DNA of 64,000 nt from Streptomyces sp. CNH099 (GCA_000514715.1 KI911459.1:615594-679593), one strand, 5' to 3'; shown: positions 1 through 8,630, counted from the first letter of the stretch. Notes: generated by a model not told the origin, from the letters alone. Program-made: numbers and translations.

Positions 1-974
1 TGGTCATCCGCGTCGTCTGGCCCGGCTGGCTCGCCGAGCTGGAGCGCACCCGCTACGACAACCCCATGTTCCTCGGCATCACCTTCGAGGACTTCACCTC
101 CGGGTACGACACGAACTCCGCCGTGCTCTTCCCCGAGACCATCGCCATGCGCGAGGTTCCGCCGCGCTTCACCTGGGGCGCCATCTTCTGCGACCGCGAG
201 GCCGCCCGCTTCCGCCGGGTCAGCACCGCGGCCGTCGAGGCCACCGGCCTGGAGCTGCCCGAGGACGCCCGCGGGCTGCTCACCGACCAGGAGCGGGCCC
301 AGCAGGCCTTCGTGCTGTGGGACATGGTCCACGACCGCACGCACAGCCACGGCGACCTGCCGTTCGACCCCTTCATGATCAAGCAGCGGCAGCCGTTCTG
401 GATGTACGGCATAGAGGAGCTGCGCTGCGACCTCACCGCCTTCCACGAGGCCGGCAAGCTCGCCGCCGACGGCTACCCGCAGGGCCGCGACGTGCAGTAC
501 ACGGTGCTGATGGACCGGCTGTTCCGCTTCCCCGTCACCGGCGAGCGCAACCGCAACTACGACGGCCTCGGCGGCCAGCTGCTCTTCGCCTACCTGCACC
601 GGCACGACGCGCTGCGCTGGACCGACAACCGGCTGTCCGTCGACTGGGACCGGGCCCGCGAGGTCACCGGCCGGCTGCGCAACGAGATCGAGACGCTGTA
701 CCGCGAGGGCATCGACCGCCCCAAGCTGGTGCACTGGTTCCGGGCCTACGACCTGGTCTCCGCCTACCTCGCCCCGCACCCCGGCTCCACCTGGGCCAAG
801 GGCCCCGACGCCCTCGACCTGGACAAGCCGCCGCGGAAACTCGTGGACGACGTGCTCCCCGACGAGTTTCCCCTCAGCATGTTCTATGAGGCCCTTGCCA
901 AGAAGCTGCGCAAGGTGATCGAGTCGACCCGGGGCATCACGGCCGAGAGCGCCGAACTGGCGGAGGCCGCGTGA
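1..974 (+). CDS. DUF6421-like protein, 3' part (5' end outside window)
   Basis: The reading frame is open from base 3, so the window starts inside this gene; 323 residues are visible. I recognise it only as resembling the DUF6421 family of Streptomyces, which has no assigned function. The visible part is soluble, mixed alpha/beta and rich in Trp, Arg and Tyr, with no signal peptide or membrane segment. Notable stretches are DRTHSHGDLPFDPFMIKQRQ and a C-terminal DEFPLSMFYEALAKKLRKV. The first internal ATG (base 66) is not a credible start because the upstream codons continue the same coding pattern. The gene is followed within about 40 bases by an SDR and then a PLP lyase, so it probably heads an operon. 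The family name is from memory and should be treated as probable. Confidence 0.6.
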   Translation, partial: VIRVVWPGWLAELERTRYDNPMFLGITFEDFTSGYDTNSAVLFPETIAMREVPPRFTWGAIFCDREAARFRRVSTAAVEATGLELPEDARGLLTDQERAQQAFVLWDMVHDRTHSHGDLPFDPFMIKQRQPFWMYGIEELRCDLTAFHEAGKLAADGYPQGRDVQYTVLMDRLFRFPVTGERNRNYDGLGGQLLFAYLHRHDALRWTDNRLSVDWDRAREVTGRLRNEIETLYREGIDRPKLVHWFRAYDLVSAYLAPHPGSTWAKGPDALDLDKPPRKLVDDVLPDEFPLSMFYEALAKKLRKVIESTRGITAESAELAEAA

Positions 975-1015
975 CGGACCCCGCCGTCGGTAGGGCAGCC
1001 GAGGAGGAGAGCGTC

Positions 1016-1801
1016 ATGAGCCCCGGGGCACACGGCAGGAACGGAGGCGGCGGTCCGCTGGACGGAGCGGTCGTCGCCGTGGCGGGCGCGGCGGGACCGG
1101 CGGGCCGGGCGACGCTGCGGCGGCTCGCCGAGGCGGGCGCCACCGTCGTCGGCTGCGACGCGGACGCCGAGCGGCTCGCCGAGGCCGTCGCCGCGGCGCG
1201 GGAGGCCCGCGGCGGCGCCCCCGTCACGGGCGACACCGTCGACCTGCTCGACCCGCACGCCGCGCGCGCCTGGGCCGGGCGCATCGAGAAGGACCACGGC
1301 CGCGTCGACGGCCTGGTCCACCTCGTCGGCGGCTGGCGCGGCTCGCGGTCCTTCGCCGACACCGACCTCGACGACTGGACCGTGCTGCACGACCTGCTCC
1401 TGCGCACCGTGCAGCACACCTCCCTCGCCTTCGACGAGCCGCTGCGGCGCAGCGACCGCGGCCGCTACGTGCTGGTCAGCGCCGCCGGCGCCAGCCAGCC
1501 CACCGCCGGCAACGCCGCGTACGCCGCCGCCAAGGCCGGTGCCGAGGCGTGGACGCTGGCCATGGCCGACGGCTTCCGCAAGGCCGGCCAGGCCGACGAC
1601 CCGGCCGGCCCGCCCGCCGCGGCGGCCATCATCCTGGTGGTGAAGGCGCTGGTGAACGCCGCGATGCGGGAGGCCAAGCCGAACGCGAAGTTCGCGGGCT
1701 TCACCGACGTGGACGACCTTGCCGGAAACATCGCGGACGTCTGGGACAGGCCCGCGCAGGAACTGAACGGGACCCGCCTGTGGCTCACACCCCAGCCGTG
1801 A
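1016..1801 (+). CDS. short-chain dehydrogenase/reductase (SDR)
   Basis: This is a classical-SDR-like protein of 261 residues, expected to be an NAD(P)-dependent oxidoreductase of unknown substrate. The N-terminal Rossmann segment has a glycine-rich turn (GAAGPAGRA), the catalytic YxxxK is seen as YAAAK in NAAYAAAKAG, and the preceding Ser is in VLVSAAGA. I chose ATG 1016 because GGAGG lies 8 bases upstream. A GTG at 971 overlaps the previous stop and would add 15 residues, but its Shine-Dalgarno spacing is poor. The stop overlaps the GTG of the next gene, so translation with the threonine-aldolase-like gene is probably coupled. Confidence 0.85.
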   Translation: MSPGAHGRNGGGGPLDGAVVAVAGAAGPAGRATLRRLAEAGATVVGCDADAERLAEAVAAAREARGGAPVTGDTVDLLDPHAARAWAGRIEKDHGRVDGLVHLVGGWRGSRSFADTDLDDWTVLHDLLLRTVQHTSLAFDEPLRRSDRGRYVLVSAAGASQPTAGNAAYAAAKAGAEAWTLAMADGFRKAGQADDPAGPPAAAAIILVVKALVNAAMREAKPNAKFAGFTDVDDLAGNIADVWDRPAQELNGTRLWLTPQP

Positions 1802-2898
1802 CCGCGCCGACCACGACGGCCGGCGGACCCCCGGGGCGCACCGACGCCAAGCGCCGCCACGACCCGGCGGTGCGCGGCTTCGCCAGCGACAACTACGCCG
1901 GCGCGCACCCGGAGGTCCTCGCCGCCCTCGCCCTCGCCAACGGCGGCCACCAGGTCAGCTACGGCGAGGACGACTACACCGCCCACCTGCAGCACGTCTT
2001 CCGCGGCCACTTCGGCATGGACGCCGAGGTCTACCCGGTCTTCAACGGCACCGGGGCCAACGTCGTCGCGCTGCAGGCCGTCACCGACCGCTGGGGCGCG
2101 GTGATCTGCGCGGACACCGCGCACATCCACGTCGACGAGTGCGGCGCCCCCGAGCGCGTCGGCGGGCTGAAGCTGCTGCCCGTACCCACGCCGGACGGCA
2201 AGCTCACCCCGGAGTTGATCGACCGGGAGGCGCGCGGCTGGGACGACGAGCACCGCGCCATGCCGCAGGTCGTCTCGATCACGCAGGCCACCGAGTACGG
2301 CACGGTCTACACCCCGGACGAGATCCGCGCCGTCTGCGAGCACGCGCACCGCCGCGGCATGCGCGTCCACCTCGACGGGGCCCGGATAGCCAACGCCGCG
2401 GCCTCGCTCGACGTGCCGATGCGCGCGTTCACCAACGTCGCCGGCGTCGACATCCTCTCCTTCGGCGGTACGAAGAACGGCATGCTCCTCGGCGAGGCCG
2501 TCGTGGTGCTCGACCCGGACGCCGTGCGCGCGATGAAGCACCTGCGCAAGCTGTCGATGCAGCTGGCCTCCAAGATGCGCTTCGTCTCGGCCCAGTTCGA
2601 GGCGCTGCTCGCCAAGGACCTGTGGCTGCGCAACGCCCGCCACGCCAACGCGATGGCCGGTCGCCTCGCCGACGGGGTGCGCGGCATCGACGGCGTGGAG
2701 GTGCTGCACCCCGTGCAGGCCAACGGCGTCTTCGCCCGGCTGCCGCACGACGTGTCCCTGGCGCTGCAGAAGAACTTCCGCTTCTACTTCTGGGACGAGG
2801 CGGACGGCGTGGTGCGCTGGATGTGCTCCTTCGACACCACGGAGGAGGACGTCGACACCTTCGTCGCCGCGATCGCGGAGGAAATGCGGGGGACGTAA
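1798..2898 (+). CDS. threonine aldolase / beta-eliminating lyase family protein
   Basis: This is a fold-type I PLP enzyme of 366 residues in the low-specificity threonine aldolase family, which cleaves beta-hydroxy amino acids to glycine and an aldehyde. The PLP lysine is expected at about residue 226 in SFGGTKNGM. The cofactor-binding Asp is in HLDGARIANA, and the family motif HIHVDECGAPE is present. GTG 1798 overlaps the upstream TGA (GTGA). An in-frame GTG at 1780 is a possible alternative, and neither has a strong ribosome site, which fits coupled translation. The family is clear; substrate specificity cannot be read from sequence. Confidence 0.88.
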   Translation: MTAPTTTAGGPPGRTDAKRRHDPAVRGFASDNYAGAHPEVLAALALANGGHQVSYGEDDYTAHLQHVFRGHFGMDAEVYPVFNGTGANVVALQAVTDRWGAVICADTAHIHVDECGAPERVGGLKLLPVPTPDGKLTPELIDREARGWDDEHRAMPQVVSITQATEYGTVYTPDEIRAVCEHAHRRGMRVHLDGARIANAAASLDVPMRAFTNVAGVDILSFGGTKNGMLLGEAVVVLDPDAVRAMKHLRKLSMQLASKMRFVSAQFEALLAKDLWLRNARHANAMAGRLADGVRGIDGVEVLHPVQANGVFARLPHDVSLALQKNFRFYFWDEADGVVRWMCSFDTTEEDVDTFVAAIAEEMRGT

Positions 2899-2912
2899 CC
2901 GTCGCATGCCTA

Positions 2913-2918
2913 TACGCT
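2913..2918 (+). promoter_or_regulatory. -10 box of a probable leaderless promoter
   Basis: TACGCT lies 7 bases before ATG 2926, and there is no Shine-Dalgarno sequence. That spacing puts the transcription start at or next to the A of the ATG, as in leaderless actinobacterial mRNAs. Confidence 0.5.
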
Positions 2919-2925
2919 CCCTTGC

Positions 2926-3501
2926 ATGGAACTCCAGCAGGAGCGGCCCGGCCTGTCCGCGTACCTCGCCGCCGACGCGGTCGTCGACCACGAGCACCCG
3001 CTCGTCGTCGAGACCGCCTACCGGCTGCGCGAGGTCGCGGAGGCGCCGGAGGCGTACGCCAAGGGCGCCTACGAGTTCGTACGCGACACGATCCCGCACT
3101 CCAACGACGCCGGGGACCTGCGCGTCACCTGCCGCGCCTCCGACGTGCTGAAGGCCCGCACCGGGATCTGCTACGCCAAGGCCCACGCCCTCGTCGCGCT
3201 GCTGCGCGCCCAGGGCATCCCGGCCGGCTTCTGCTACCAGCACCTCGGCGTGCTGCACGGCCTGGCCGCCCTGCGGCTGCCCGGGCGCGACTGGATCCGC
3301 CTGGACCCGCGCGGCAACAAGCCGGGCGTGACCGCGCGGTTCCGCCTCGACCGCGAGCAGCTGGCCTTCGTCCCCGACCCGGCCGCCGGCGAGTACGACG
3401 ACCCGCTGGTCCGCGCGGCGCCCCACCCGGCTACCCTCGAAGCCCTCCGCACGGCCGCCGACCGGCGCCACCTGGACCGCATCCTGCCCACCGCCCTGTA
3501 A
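2926..3501 (+). CDS. transglutaminase-like cysteine protease-fold protein
   Basis: This 191-residue protein has a transglutaminase-like core. The likely catalytic triad is Cys82 in RTGICYAKAHAL, a His at 106 or 111 in QHLGVLHGL, and Asp127 in WIRLDP. Bacterial members of this fold usually act as cysteine peptidases or amide hydrolases; no substrate is suggested here. There is no signal peptide, so it should be cytoplasmic. It is transcribed from its own probable leaderless promoter, 27 bases after the PLP lyase, and the B3/4 gene follows after about 50 bases. Confidence 0.8.
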   Translation: MELQQERPGLSAYLAADAVVDHEHPLVVETAYRLREVAEAPEAYAKGAYEFVRDTIPHSNDAGDLRVTCRASDVLKARTGICYAKAHALVALLRAQGIPAGFCYQHLGVLHGLAALRLPGRDWIRLDPRGNKPGVTARFRLDREQLAFVPDPAAGEYDDPLVRAAPHPATLEALRTAADRRHLDRILPTAL

Positions 3502-3550
3502 CAGCGGCATCCGCAAGACCCAGACCCCGCAGACCCCGCAGAAGGACCGC

Positions 3551-4219
3551 ATGACCCTCCGCACCCACGTCTCCGACGAGGTACGCACCCTCGCCCCCGG
3601 TTTCGCCCACGTCACCGTCGTCGCCCGCGGCCTCGCCGGCGGCCCCAGCGACGCCGCGGGCGCCGCGCTCCTCGACGACGCGACCCGCCGGCTCGCCGAG
3701 CGCCTCGACGGCACCCCGCCGCAGCAGGACCCGCACATGCAGGCGTGGCGGGCCGCCTACGCGGCCTTCGGCGCCAAGCCGTCCAAGTTCCGCAACTCCG
3801 CCGAGGCGCTGGCCCGCCGCGCCCTCGGCGACGCCGGCCTGCCGCGCATCAACCGCCTGGTCGACATCTACAACGCCGTCAGCGTCGCCCACCTCATCCC
3901 CGTCGGCGGCGAGGACACCGACCACATCCACGGCGACATGCGGCTCGTCCGCGCCACCGGCGAGGAGCGCTTCGACGAGGAGCACCCCGAGCCCGGCGAG
4001 GTCGTCTGGTGCGACGACACGGGCGTGACCTGCCGCCGCTGGAACTGGCGCCAGGGCGTGCGCACCCGGCTCACCGAGGAGTCGGCGAACGCGCTGTTCC
4101 TGCTGGAGCGGCAGGAGCCCATGACGTACGGGGAGCTGACCGCGGCGGCGGAGGAACTGGCCGAGGCGCTGCAGAAGAGTTCGCCCGGGGCGGCGATCGA
4201 GATCCGCGACCCGGCCTGA
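3551..4219 (+). CDS. B3/4 domain-containing protein
   Basis: This 222-residue protein matches the stand-alone B3/4 domain family, related to the B3/B4 tRNA-binding/editing region of the phenylalanyl-tRNA synthetase beta chain. Diagnostic stretches are AFGAKPSKFRNSAEAL, the INRLVDIYNAVS segment and VGGEDTDHI. The family is often linked to possible trans-editing or RNA binding, which is not established. The start follows a purine-rich GAAGGA site at about 3541. The gene is co-directional with the transglutaminase-like gene and converges on the minus-strand acyltransferase. Confidence 0.85.
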   Translation: MTLRTHVSDEVRTLAPGFAHVTVVARGLAGGPSDAAGAALLDDATRRLAERLDGTPPQQDPHMQAWRAAYAAFGAKPSKFRNSAEALARRALGDAGLPRINRLVDIYNAVSVAHLIPVGGEDTDHIHGDMRLVRATGEERFDEEHPEPGEVVWCDDTGVTCRRWNWRQGVRTRLTEESANALFLLERQEPMTYGELTAAAEELAEALQKSSPGAAIEIRDPA

Positions 4220-4254
4220 GCCGCGCCCCGGCGGGGAGGGCGGGCCGCCCCGGT

Positions 4255-5013
4255 TCAGGTGCCCGGCGCCGGGGCGCTGCCGCCCAGGTGCGCGGGCTGC
4301 CACCAGCTGTCGCCCGGCCCCCGCGGGTGGTCCGGGTACGCGCGCTGCGCCGCCTCCAGCAGGTCCTGGACCCGGGTTTTCAGCCGCTCCGTGAGCTTCT
4401 CCGCGTCCTCGTGCTCCTCCCCGCCGTCCGCGCCGTACGGGGCCGGCAGGTCGTCCGGCACCCCGTCCCCGGTCGGGACCGGCGCGCCCAGGCGCAGCGT
4501 GATCGGCAGGTGGTTCCGGCCGAAGTCGCGGGGCCGCCCCTTGGTCCATATCCGCTGCGTCCCCCACACCGCCATCGGCAGCAGCGGCACCCCCGCCTGC
4601 TGCGCCAGCCGCGCGGCGCCCGACTTGAACGACTTCAGCGTGAACGACTGGGAGATCGTCGCCTCCGGGAAGACCCCGACGACCTCGCCCGAGCGCAGCG
4701 CGCGCAGCGCGTGCGAGAACGCCGTCGCGCCCTGCGCGCGGTCGACCGGGATGTGCTTCATCGCGCGCAGCAGCGGGCCGGAGACGCGGTGGCGGAAGAC
4801 CGACTCCTTGGTCATGAAGCGTACGAACCGCTTCGCCGGCCGGGCCGCGTAGCCGCAGAAGACGAAGTCCAGGTAGCTGACGTGGTTGCTCACCAGGACG
4901 GCACCGCCGCGCCGCGGGACGTGCTCCTCGCCCTTCAGGTCGATGCGCAGGTCCATCGCCTTGAAGGCGGTTCTGCACAGGCCGACGACGGGCGGGTAGA
5001 CGAGGTCTGCCAT
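4255..5013 (-). CDS. PlsC-type 1-acyl-glycerol-3-phosphate acyltransferase family protein
   Basis: This 252-residue lysophospholipid acyltransferase-like protein carries the family catalytic motif HX4D as NHVSYLD (His44, Asp49) and a glycerophosphate-binding motif III variant FPEAT (115-119). It probably acylates a lysophosphatidate or related lipid at the inner membrane face. ATG 5013 (MADLVYPP) is chosen because GGAGAAGGG precedes it and the family alignment begins there. The frame is open further upstream but would add a poorly coding Arg-rich extension. The short Glu/Asp-rich region DGGEEHEDAEKL near the C terminus looks like a soluble tail. Confidence 0.87.
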   Translation of the reverse strand: MADLVYPPVVGLCRTAFKAMDLRIDLKGEEHVPRRGGAVLVSNHVSYLDFVFCGYAARPAKRFVRFMTKESVFRHRVSGPLLRAMKHIPVDRAQGATAFSHALRALRSGEVVGVFPEATISQSFTLKSFKSGAARLAQQAGVPLLPMAVWGTQRIWTKGRPRDFGRNHLPITLRLGAPVPTGDGVPDDLPAPYGADGGEEHEDAEKLTERLKTRVQDLLEAAQRAYPDHPRGPGDSWWQPAHLGGSAPAPGT

Positions 5014-5187
5014 GCCGGGCCGATCCCTTCTCCGGCCCGGAGGGTCAGGAGGCTCCCGGCGGAAGTTACGCGTGCGTAGGTACGTACTCCCCGATCGTGC
5101 CCGACACGCGCCCGCCACGCCAGACCCACCCCTTCGGCGTGACGGGATCTTGTCATCCCGCCCGCGGCGGTGCGGCATGCTGGAGGG

Positions 5188-5550
5188 ATGGTGAACGGCA
5201 CGGCGGAGCGGCTGACGGCGGTGGACCTGGACGCGTGCGGTCTGGGCGAGCGGGCCACCCTCGTGCAGTTCTCCAGCGCCTTCTGCCGCCCCTGCGCGGC
5301 CACCCGGCGGATCCTCGCCGACGTGGCGGGGATGGTCGCCGGCGTGGCGTACGTGGACGTGGACGCCGAGAGCCACCTCGGCCTCGTGCGCAGGCTGGCG
5401 GTGGAGCGGACGCCGACCGTGCTGGTGCTGGACGCGGACGGCCGGGTGGTGCGCCGCGGCACGGGCCTGCCGCGCAAGGCGGACGTCATCGCCGCGCTGG
5501 GCGCCGCGGTACCGGAGGCGTCCGCGGGAGACGGGGACGGGGACGGGTAG
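5188..5550 (+). CDS. thioredoxin-like protein with CRPC active site
   Basis: This is a 120-residue thioredoxin-fold protein. The redox motif is FCRPC (Cys33, Cys36) in place of the usual WCGPC, and the cis-proline loop is seen in ERTPTVLVLDADG. It should act as a cytoplasmic disulfide reductase or redox sensor. The acidic tail GDGDGDG is unusual. The start is uncertain: GGAGGG abuts ATG 5188, and a CATGCT -10-like box lies 6 bases upstream, so a leaderless transcript is possible; GTG 5191 is an alternative. The gene is divergent from plsC and sits just upstream of etfBA. Confidence 0.8.
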   Translation: MVNGTAERLTAVDLDACGLGERATLVQFSSAFCRPCAATRRILADVAGMVAGVAYVDVDAESHLGLVRRLAVERTPTVLVLDADGRVVRRGTGLPRKADVIAALGAAVPEASAGDGDGDG

Positions 5551-5713
5551 GAAATGTCACAGCCGGGCGGCCTTGAACGGCGGGTGTGCGTACGGATGTA
5601 CTGGTGAGTAATAAACTGGACGGCGACCACCGGATCCGCTCGGTGGCGGCCGTCGATGGCGCCTATGCTGCCAGCACGGCAGTGTCTCGATACGAAGTGG
5701 TGGGAGAGCCGGC

Positions 5714-6499
5714 GTGAGCTTGAGGATCGTTGTCTGTGTGAAGTACGTGCCCGACGCCACCGGCGACCGGCACTTCTCCGATGACCTGACCACCGACCGC
5801 GAGGCCGTCGACGGCCTGCTGTCGGAGCTGGACGAGTACGCGGTCGAACAGGCCCTGCAGATCTCCGAGGCCGCGGACGACGCGGAGATCACGGTGCTGA
5901 CCGTCGGCCCCGAGGACGCGCGTGACGCGCTGCGCAAGGGGCTGTCCATGGGCGCGGACAAGGCCGTGCACGTCGAGGACGACGACCTGCACGGCACCGA
6001 CGTGATGGGCACCTCGCTGGTCCTGGCCAAGGCCGTGGAGCACATCGGCTACGACCTCGTCGTCTGCGGCATGGCCTCCACCGACGGCACCATGGGCGTG
6101 CTCCCGGCGATCCTCGCCGAGCGCCTCGGCGTGCCCCAGGTGACCCAGCTCTCCGCGGTCGCCGTGGCCGACGGCAAGGTCACCGGCCGCCGGGACGGCG
6201 ACGCGGCCAGCGAGCAGCTGGAGGCGGCGCTGCCGGCCGTGGTGTCCGTCACCGACCAGTCGGGCGAGGCCCGTTACCCGTCGTTCAAGGGCATCATGGC
6301 GGCGAAGAAGAAGCCGGTGGAGAACCTGGACCTGGACGACCTGGGCATCGACGCCGAGGAGGTCGGCCTGGCGGGTGCCTGGACGAAGGTCGAGGACGCC
6401 GCGGAGCGCCCGCCGCGCACCGCCGGCACGATCGTCAAGGACGAGGGCGAGGGCGGCAAGCAGCTCGCCGGGTTCCTCGCGGGCCAGAAGTTCATCTGA
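5714..6499 (+). CDS. etfB: electron transfer flavoprotein beta subunit
   Basis: This 261-residue protein is EtfB/FixA, the AMP-binding partner of the FAD-carrying EtfA. The heterodimer collects electrons from acyl-CoA and other dehydrogenases and passes them to the quinone pool. The family opening IVVCVKYVPDA, the SMGADKAVHVEDD segment and the AMP-site region CGMASTDG are all present. GTG 5714 is preceded by GGGAGAG. A promoter probably lies in 5551-5713, where a TTGAAC (5573) and an AT-rich TAATAAACT (about 5609) stand out, but I cannot fix the boxes. etfA follows after 60 bases. Confidence 0.95.
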   Translation: MSLRIVVCVKYVPDATGDRHFSDDLTTDREAVDGLLSELDEYAVEQALQISEAADDAEITVLTVGPEDARDALRKGLSMGADKAVHVEDDDLHGTDVMGTSLVLAKAVEHIGYDLVVCGMASTDGTMGVLPAILAERLGVPQVTQLSAVAVADGKVTGRRDGDAASEQLEAALPAVVSVTDQSGEARYPSFKGIMAAKKKPVENLDLDDLGIDAEEVGLAGAWTKVEDAAERPPRTAGTIVKDEGEGGKQLAGFLAGQKFI

Positions 6500-6559
6500 G
6501 CCCCCGCACCCCCTTCGCCGTTACGCCTTCCGCCCTCGTACCGCAGGAGAACGAGATCC

Positions 6560-7552
6560 ATGACTGAAGTCCTCGTCTACGTCGACCACGTCGACGGCGC
6601 CGTGCGCAAGCCGACGCTGGAGCTGCTGACCCTCGCCCGCCGGCTCGGCGACCCGGTCGCCGTGCACCTGGGCCCCGGCGTCGAGACCGCGGCGCCCGTG
6701 CTCGCGGAGCACGGCGCGACGCGCGTGCTGACCGTCGACGCCGCCGAGTTCGCCGACTACCTCGTCGTCCCGAAGGTCGACGCGCTGCGGGCCGCGTACG
6801 ACGCCGTGCAGCCGGCCGCCGTGCTGCTGCCGTCGTCGGTGGAGGGCAAGGAGATCGGCGCCCGCCTCGCGGTGCGGATCGGCTCCGGCATCATCACCGA
6901 CGCCGTGGACGTCGAGGCCGGCGACGGGGGCACCGCCCAGGGCGAAGCCTCCGGGGGAGGCCCGGTCACCACCCAGGCCGTGTTCGCCGCCGCGTTCACC
7001 ACCCGGTCGCGCGTCTCGCGCGGCACGCCGGTCATCACCGTCAAGCCCAACTCCGCCGCCCCCGAGACGGCCCCGGTCGAGAGCGCCGTGGAGCAGCTCA
7101 CGGTCGGCTTCGGCGAGTCGGCCGCCGGGACGAAGGTCGTGGGCCGGACCCCGCGCGAGTCGACGGGCCGCCCCGAGCTGACCGAGGCCGCGATCGTCGT
7201 CTCCGGCGGGCGCGGCGTCAACGGCGCCGAGAACTTCCACATCATCGAGGCGCTGGCCGACTCCCTCGGCGCGGCCGTCGGCGCCTCCCGGGCCGCCGTG
7301 GACGCCGGCTGGTACCCGCACTCGCACCAGGTCGGCCAGACCGGCAAGACGGTCTCCCCGCAGCTGTACATCGCCGCCGGGATCTCCGGCGCGATCCAGC
7401 ACCGGGCGGGCATGCAGACGTCGAAGACGATCGTGGCCGTGAACAAGGACAACGAGGCGCCGATCTTCGACCTCGTGGACTACGGCGTCGTCGGCGACCT
7501 CTTCGAGGTGGTGCCGCAGCTGACCGAGGAGGTCAAGGCCCGCAAGGGCTGA
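6560..7552 (+). CDS. etfA: electron transfer flavoprotein alpha subunit
   Basis: This 330-residue EtfA has the C-terminal FAD-binding domain, with GGRGVNGAENF, SQVGQTGK-like HQVGQTGK, SGAIQHRAGM and AVNKDNEAPIF. It forms the ETF heterodimer with EtfB. The N-terminal domain contains an unusual Gly-rich segment at residues 123-134 (GGTAQGEASGGG), encoded by a 35-bp repeat (6926-6960). From memory of the family, orthologues run directly from an AGDxG to a GPV sequence here, so about 10 residues look inserted into a surface loop. GAGAACGAG lies just before the ATG. A strong terminator follows. Confidence 0.95.
   Translation: MTEVLVYVDHVDGAVRKPTLELLTLARRLGDPVAVHLGPGVETAAPVLAEHGATRVLTVDAAEFADYLVVPKVDALRAAYDAVQPAAVLLPSSVEGKEIGARLAVRIGSGIITDAVDVEAGDGGTAQGEASGGGPVTTQAVFAAAFTTRSRVSRGTPVITVKPNSAAPETAPVESAVEQLTVGFGESAAGTKVVGRTPRESTGRPELTEAAIVVSGGRGVNGAENFHIIEALADSLGAAVGASRAAVDAGWYPHSHQVGQTGKTVSPQLYIAAGISGAIQHRAGMQTSKTIVAVNKDNEAPIFDLVDYGVVGDLFEVVPQLTEEVKARKG
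6926..6960 (+). repeat. 35-bp palindrome-bearing repeat, in-frame copy in etfA
   Basis: It begins GGGGGCACCGCCCAG, has a short GGC-GAA-GCC hairpin at the centre and ends CCGGGGGAGG. The same 35-bp layout recurs at 13979-14013 (minus strand) and 39230-39264. All three are read in the same frame, as GGT-A-(Q/H) followed by a Gly-rich end. Related copies lie between genes at 40598 and 50067-50413. Confidence 0.85.
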
Positions 7553-7586
7553 GCGTCGGGGCGGCCCGCCGGAGCGCCGCCGTTCG

Positions 7587-7612
7587 AAGGGCCCGCGGTG
7601 TCGCGGGCCCTT
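7587..7612 (+). terminator. intrinsic terminator after etfBA
   Basis: A perfect 11-bp stem (AAGGGCCCGCG paired with CGCGGGCCCTT) closes a GTGT loop 35 bases after the etfA stop. There is only a short T run, as is common in Streptomyces. Confidence 0.8.
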
Positions 7613-7670
7613 CCGCATGTGCCGCCGGCGCCGTGGTCGGGGCGCGCGAGCGCGTGGGAGGATGCGCCGC

Positions 7671-8585
7671 ATGAGCGGGAGCGCGAGCCCGAGCCCGTAC
7701 GCCTGGCTGCCGCGGGGCGCACGGGAGTGGAGCACGCCGCACGGCGGGGCGCCGGGGACCTGGCCGCGGTTCACCGTGGCGTACGCCCTGCTGGTGCTGC
7801 TGCGGATCACCGGGGACGTGCCGGTGCCGTGGCTGCTCGCGGCGGCGGCGGTCGTGGGGGCGGCGAGCGTGGCGGGGTACGCGCTGCGCCGGCGCTGCGT
7901 CCGGCCGCGGGGCGGCGGCTGGGTGCTGCCGGCGGCGGGTTCGGCGTCGCTGGTGGTGCCGGGCGGCGCGTCCGGGGCGGCGGTGCGTACGACGGTCACC
8001 GCGGCCGGCGGCCGGATCCTCGGCGGGGCGGAGGCGGCGGCCGCGGTGCGCGGGGCGGCGGGGGTGCTGCGCTCGGCGGAGCGGGACCCGGCGGCGCTGG
8101 CGGCGGTGGGCGCGGGGCCCGAGGGGGACGGCGGGATGCTGTACGTCGTCCACGACGAGCGTTCGGCCTTCGTGCTCCGTGCGCCGGCCCCTTCCGGCCC
8201 GGGCGCGGACGAGCAGGGCCGGGCGGACCGGACCGCGCGGCGCGACCTCGAAGCCCGCGCCCGGCGGCGGCAGCTGCTCGCCGACGTGGCCGGGGAGGTG
8301 GGCGCCGCGGTGCCGCCGGCGGACGGCGCGGGCCGCCCCGGCGACGCGGCGGACGGGCCGCTCCCGGACGTGCAGTCGCCGGCCGGGCGGGGCGCCGCGG
8401 CGCTCGCGGCGGCGGCCGCCGCTGCCGCCGGCGCCCCGCTGCCGGACACGGACCCCGACGTACGCGACCTGCCCTGGCCCCCGCACCGCGGCGCCGCCGC
8501 GACGGCGGACGGCACCCTGCGCCTGGTGACGCTCGCCGGGCCCGTCGCCCTGTGGGTCGCCTGGCTCGCCGGCGCCTGGTCCTGA
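7671..8585 (+). CDS. conserved actinobacterial membrane protein, unknown function
   Basis: I do not recognise a named family for this 304-residue protein. Two hydrophobic segments lie near the N terminus (about residues 32-70, around AYALLVLLRI and LLAAAAVVGAASVAGYAL), and one is at the extreme C terminus (TLAGPVALWVAWLAGAW). Between them is a long, mostly soluble Ala/Gly/Arg-rich region with a possible beta core around MLYVVHDERSAFVLRAP. ATG 7671 has GGGAGG at an ideal 9-base distance, whereas the upstream in-frame ATG (7662) would touch that site. It is a single gene between two terminators. Confidence 0.65.
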   Translation: MSGSASPSPYAWLPRGAREWSTPHGGAPGTWPRFTVAYALLVLLRITGDVPVPWLLAAAAVVGAASVAGYALRRRCVRPRGGGWVLPAAGSASLVVPGGASGAAVRTTVTAAGGRILGGAEAAAAVRGAAGVLRSAERDPAALAAVGAGPEGDGGMLYVVHDERSAFVLRAPAPSGPGADEQGRADRTARRDLEARARRRQLLADVAGEVGAAVPPADGAGRPGDAADGPLPDVQSPAGRGAAALAAAAAAAAGAPLPDTDPDVRDLPWPPHRGAAATADGTLRLVTLAGPVALWVAWLAGAWS

Positions 8586-8630
8586 GCGCTCGCGGGCCCC
8601 CCGCCTCCGGCCCGCCGGCCTTGCTGTCCG

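Noticed and set aside
1465..3738. Very long open frame on the minus strand opposite the threonine-aldolase operon
   Set aside because: Long antisense frames are normal at this GC content. The plus-strand frames have clear family motifs and ribosome sites; the minus frame is Val/Gly/Arg-rich with none.
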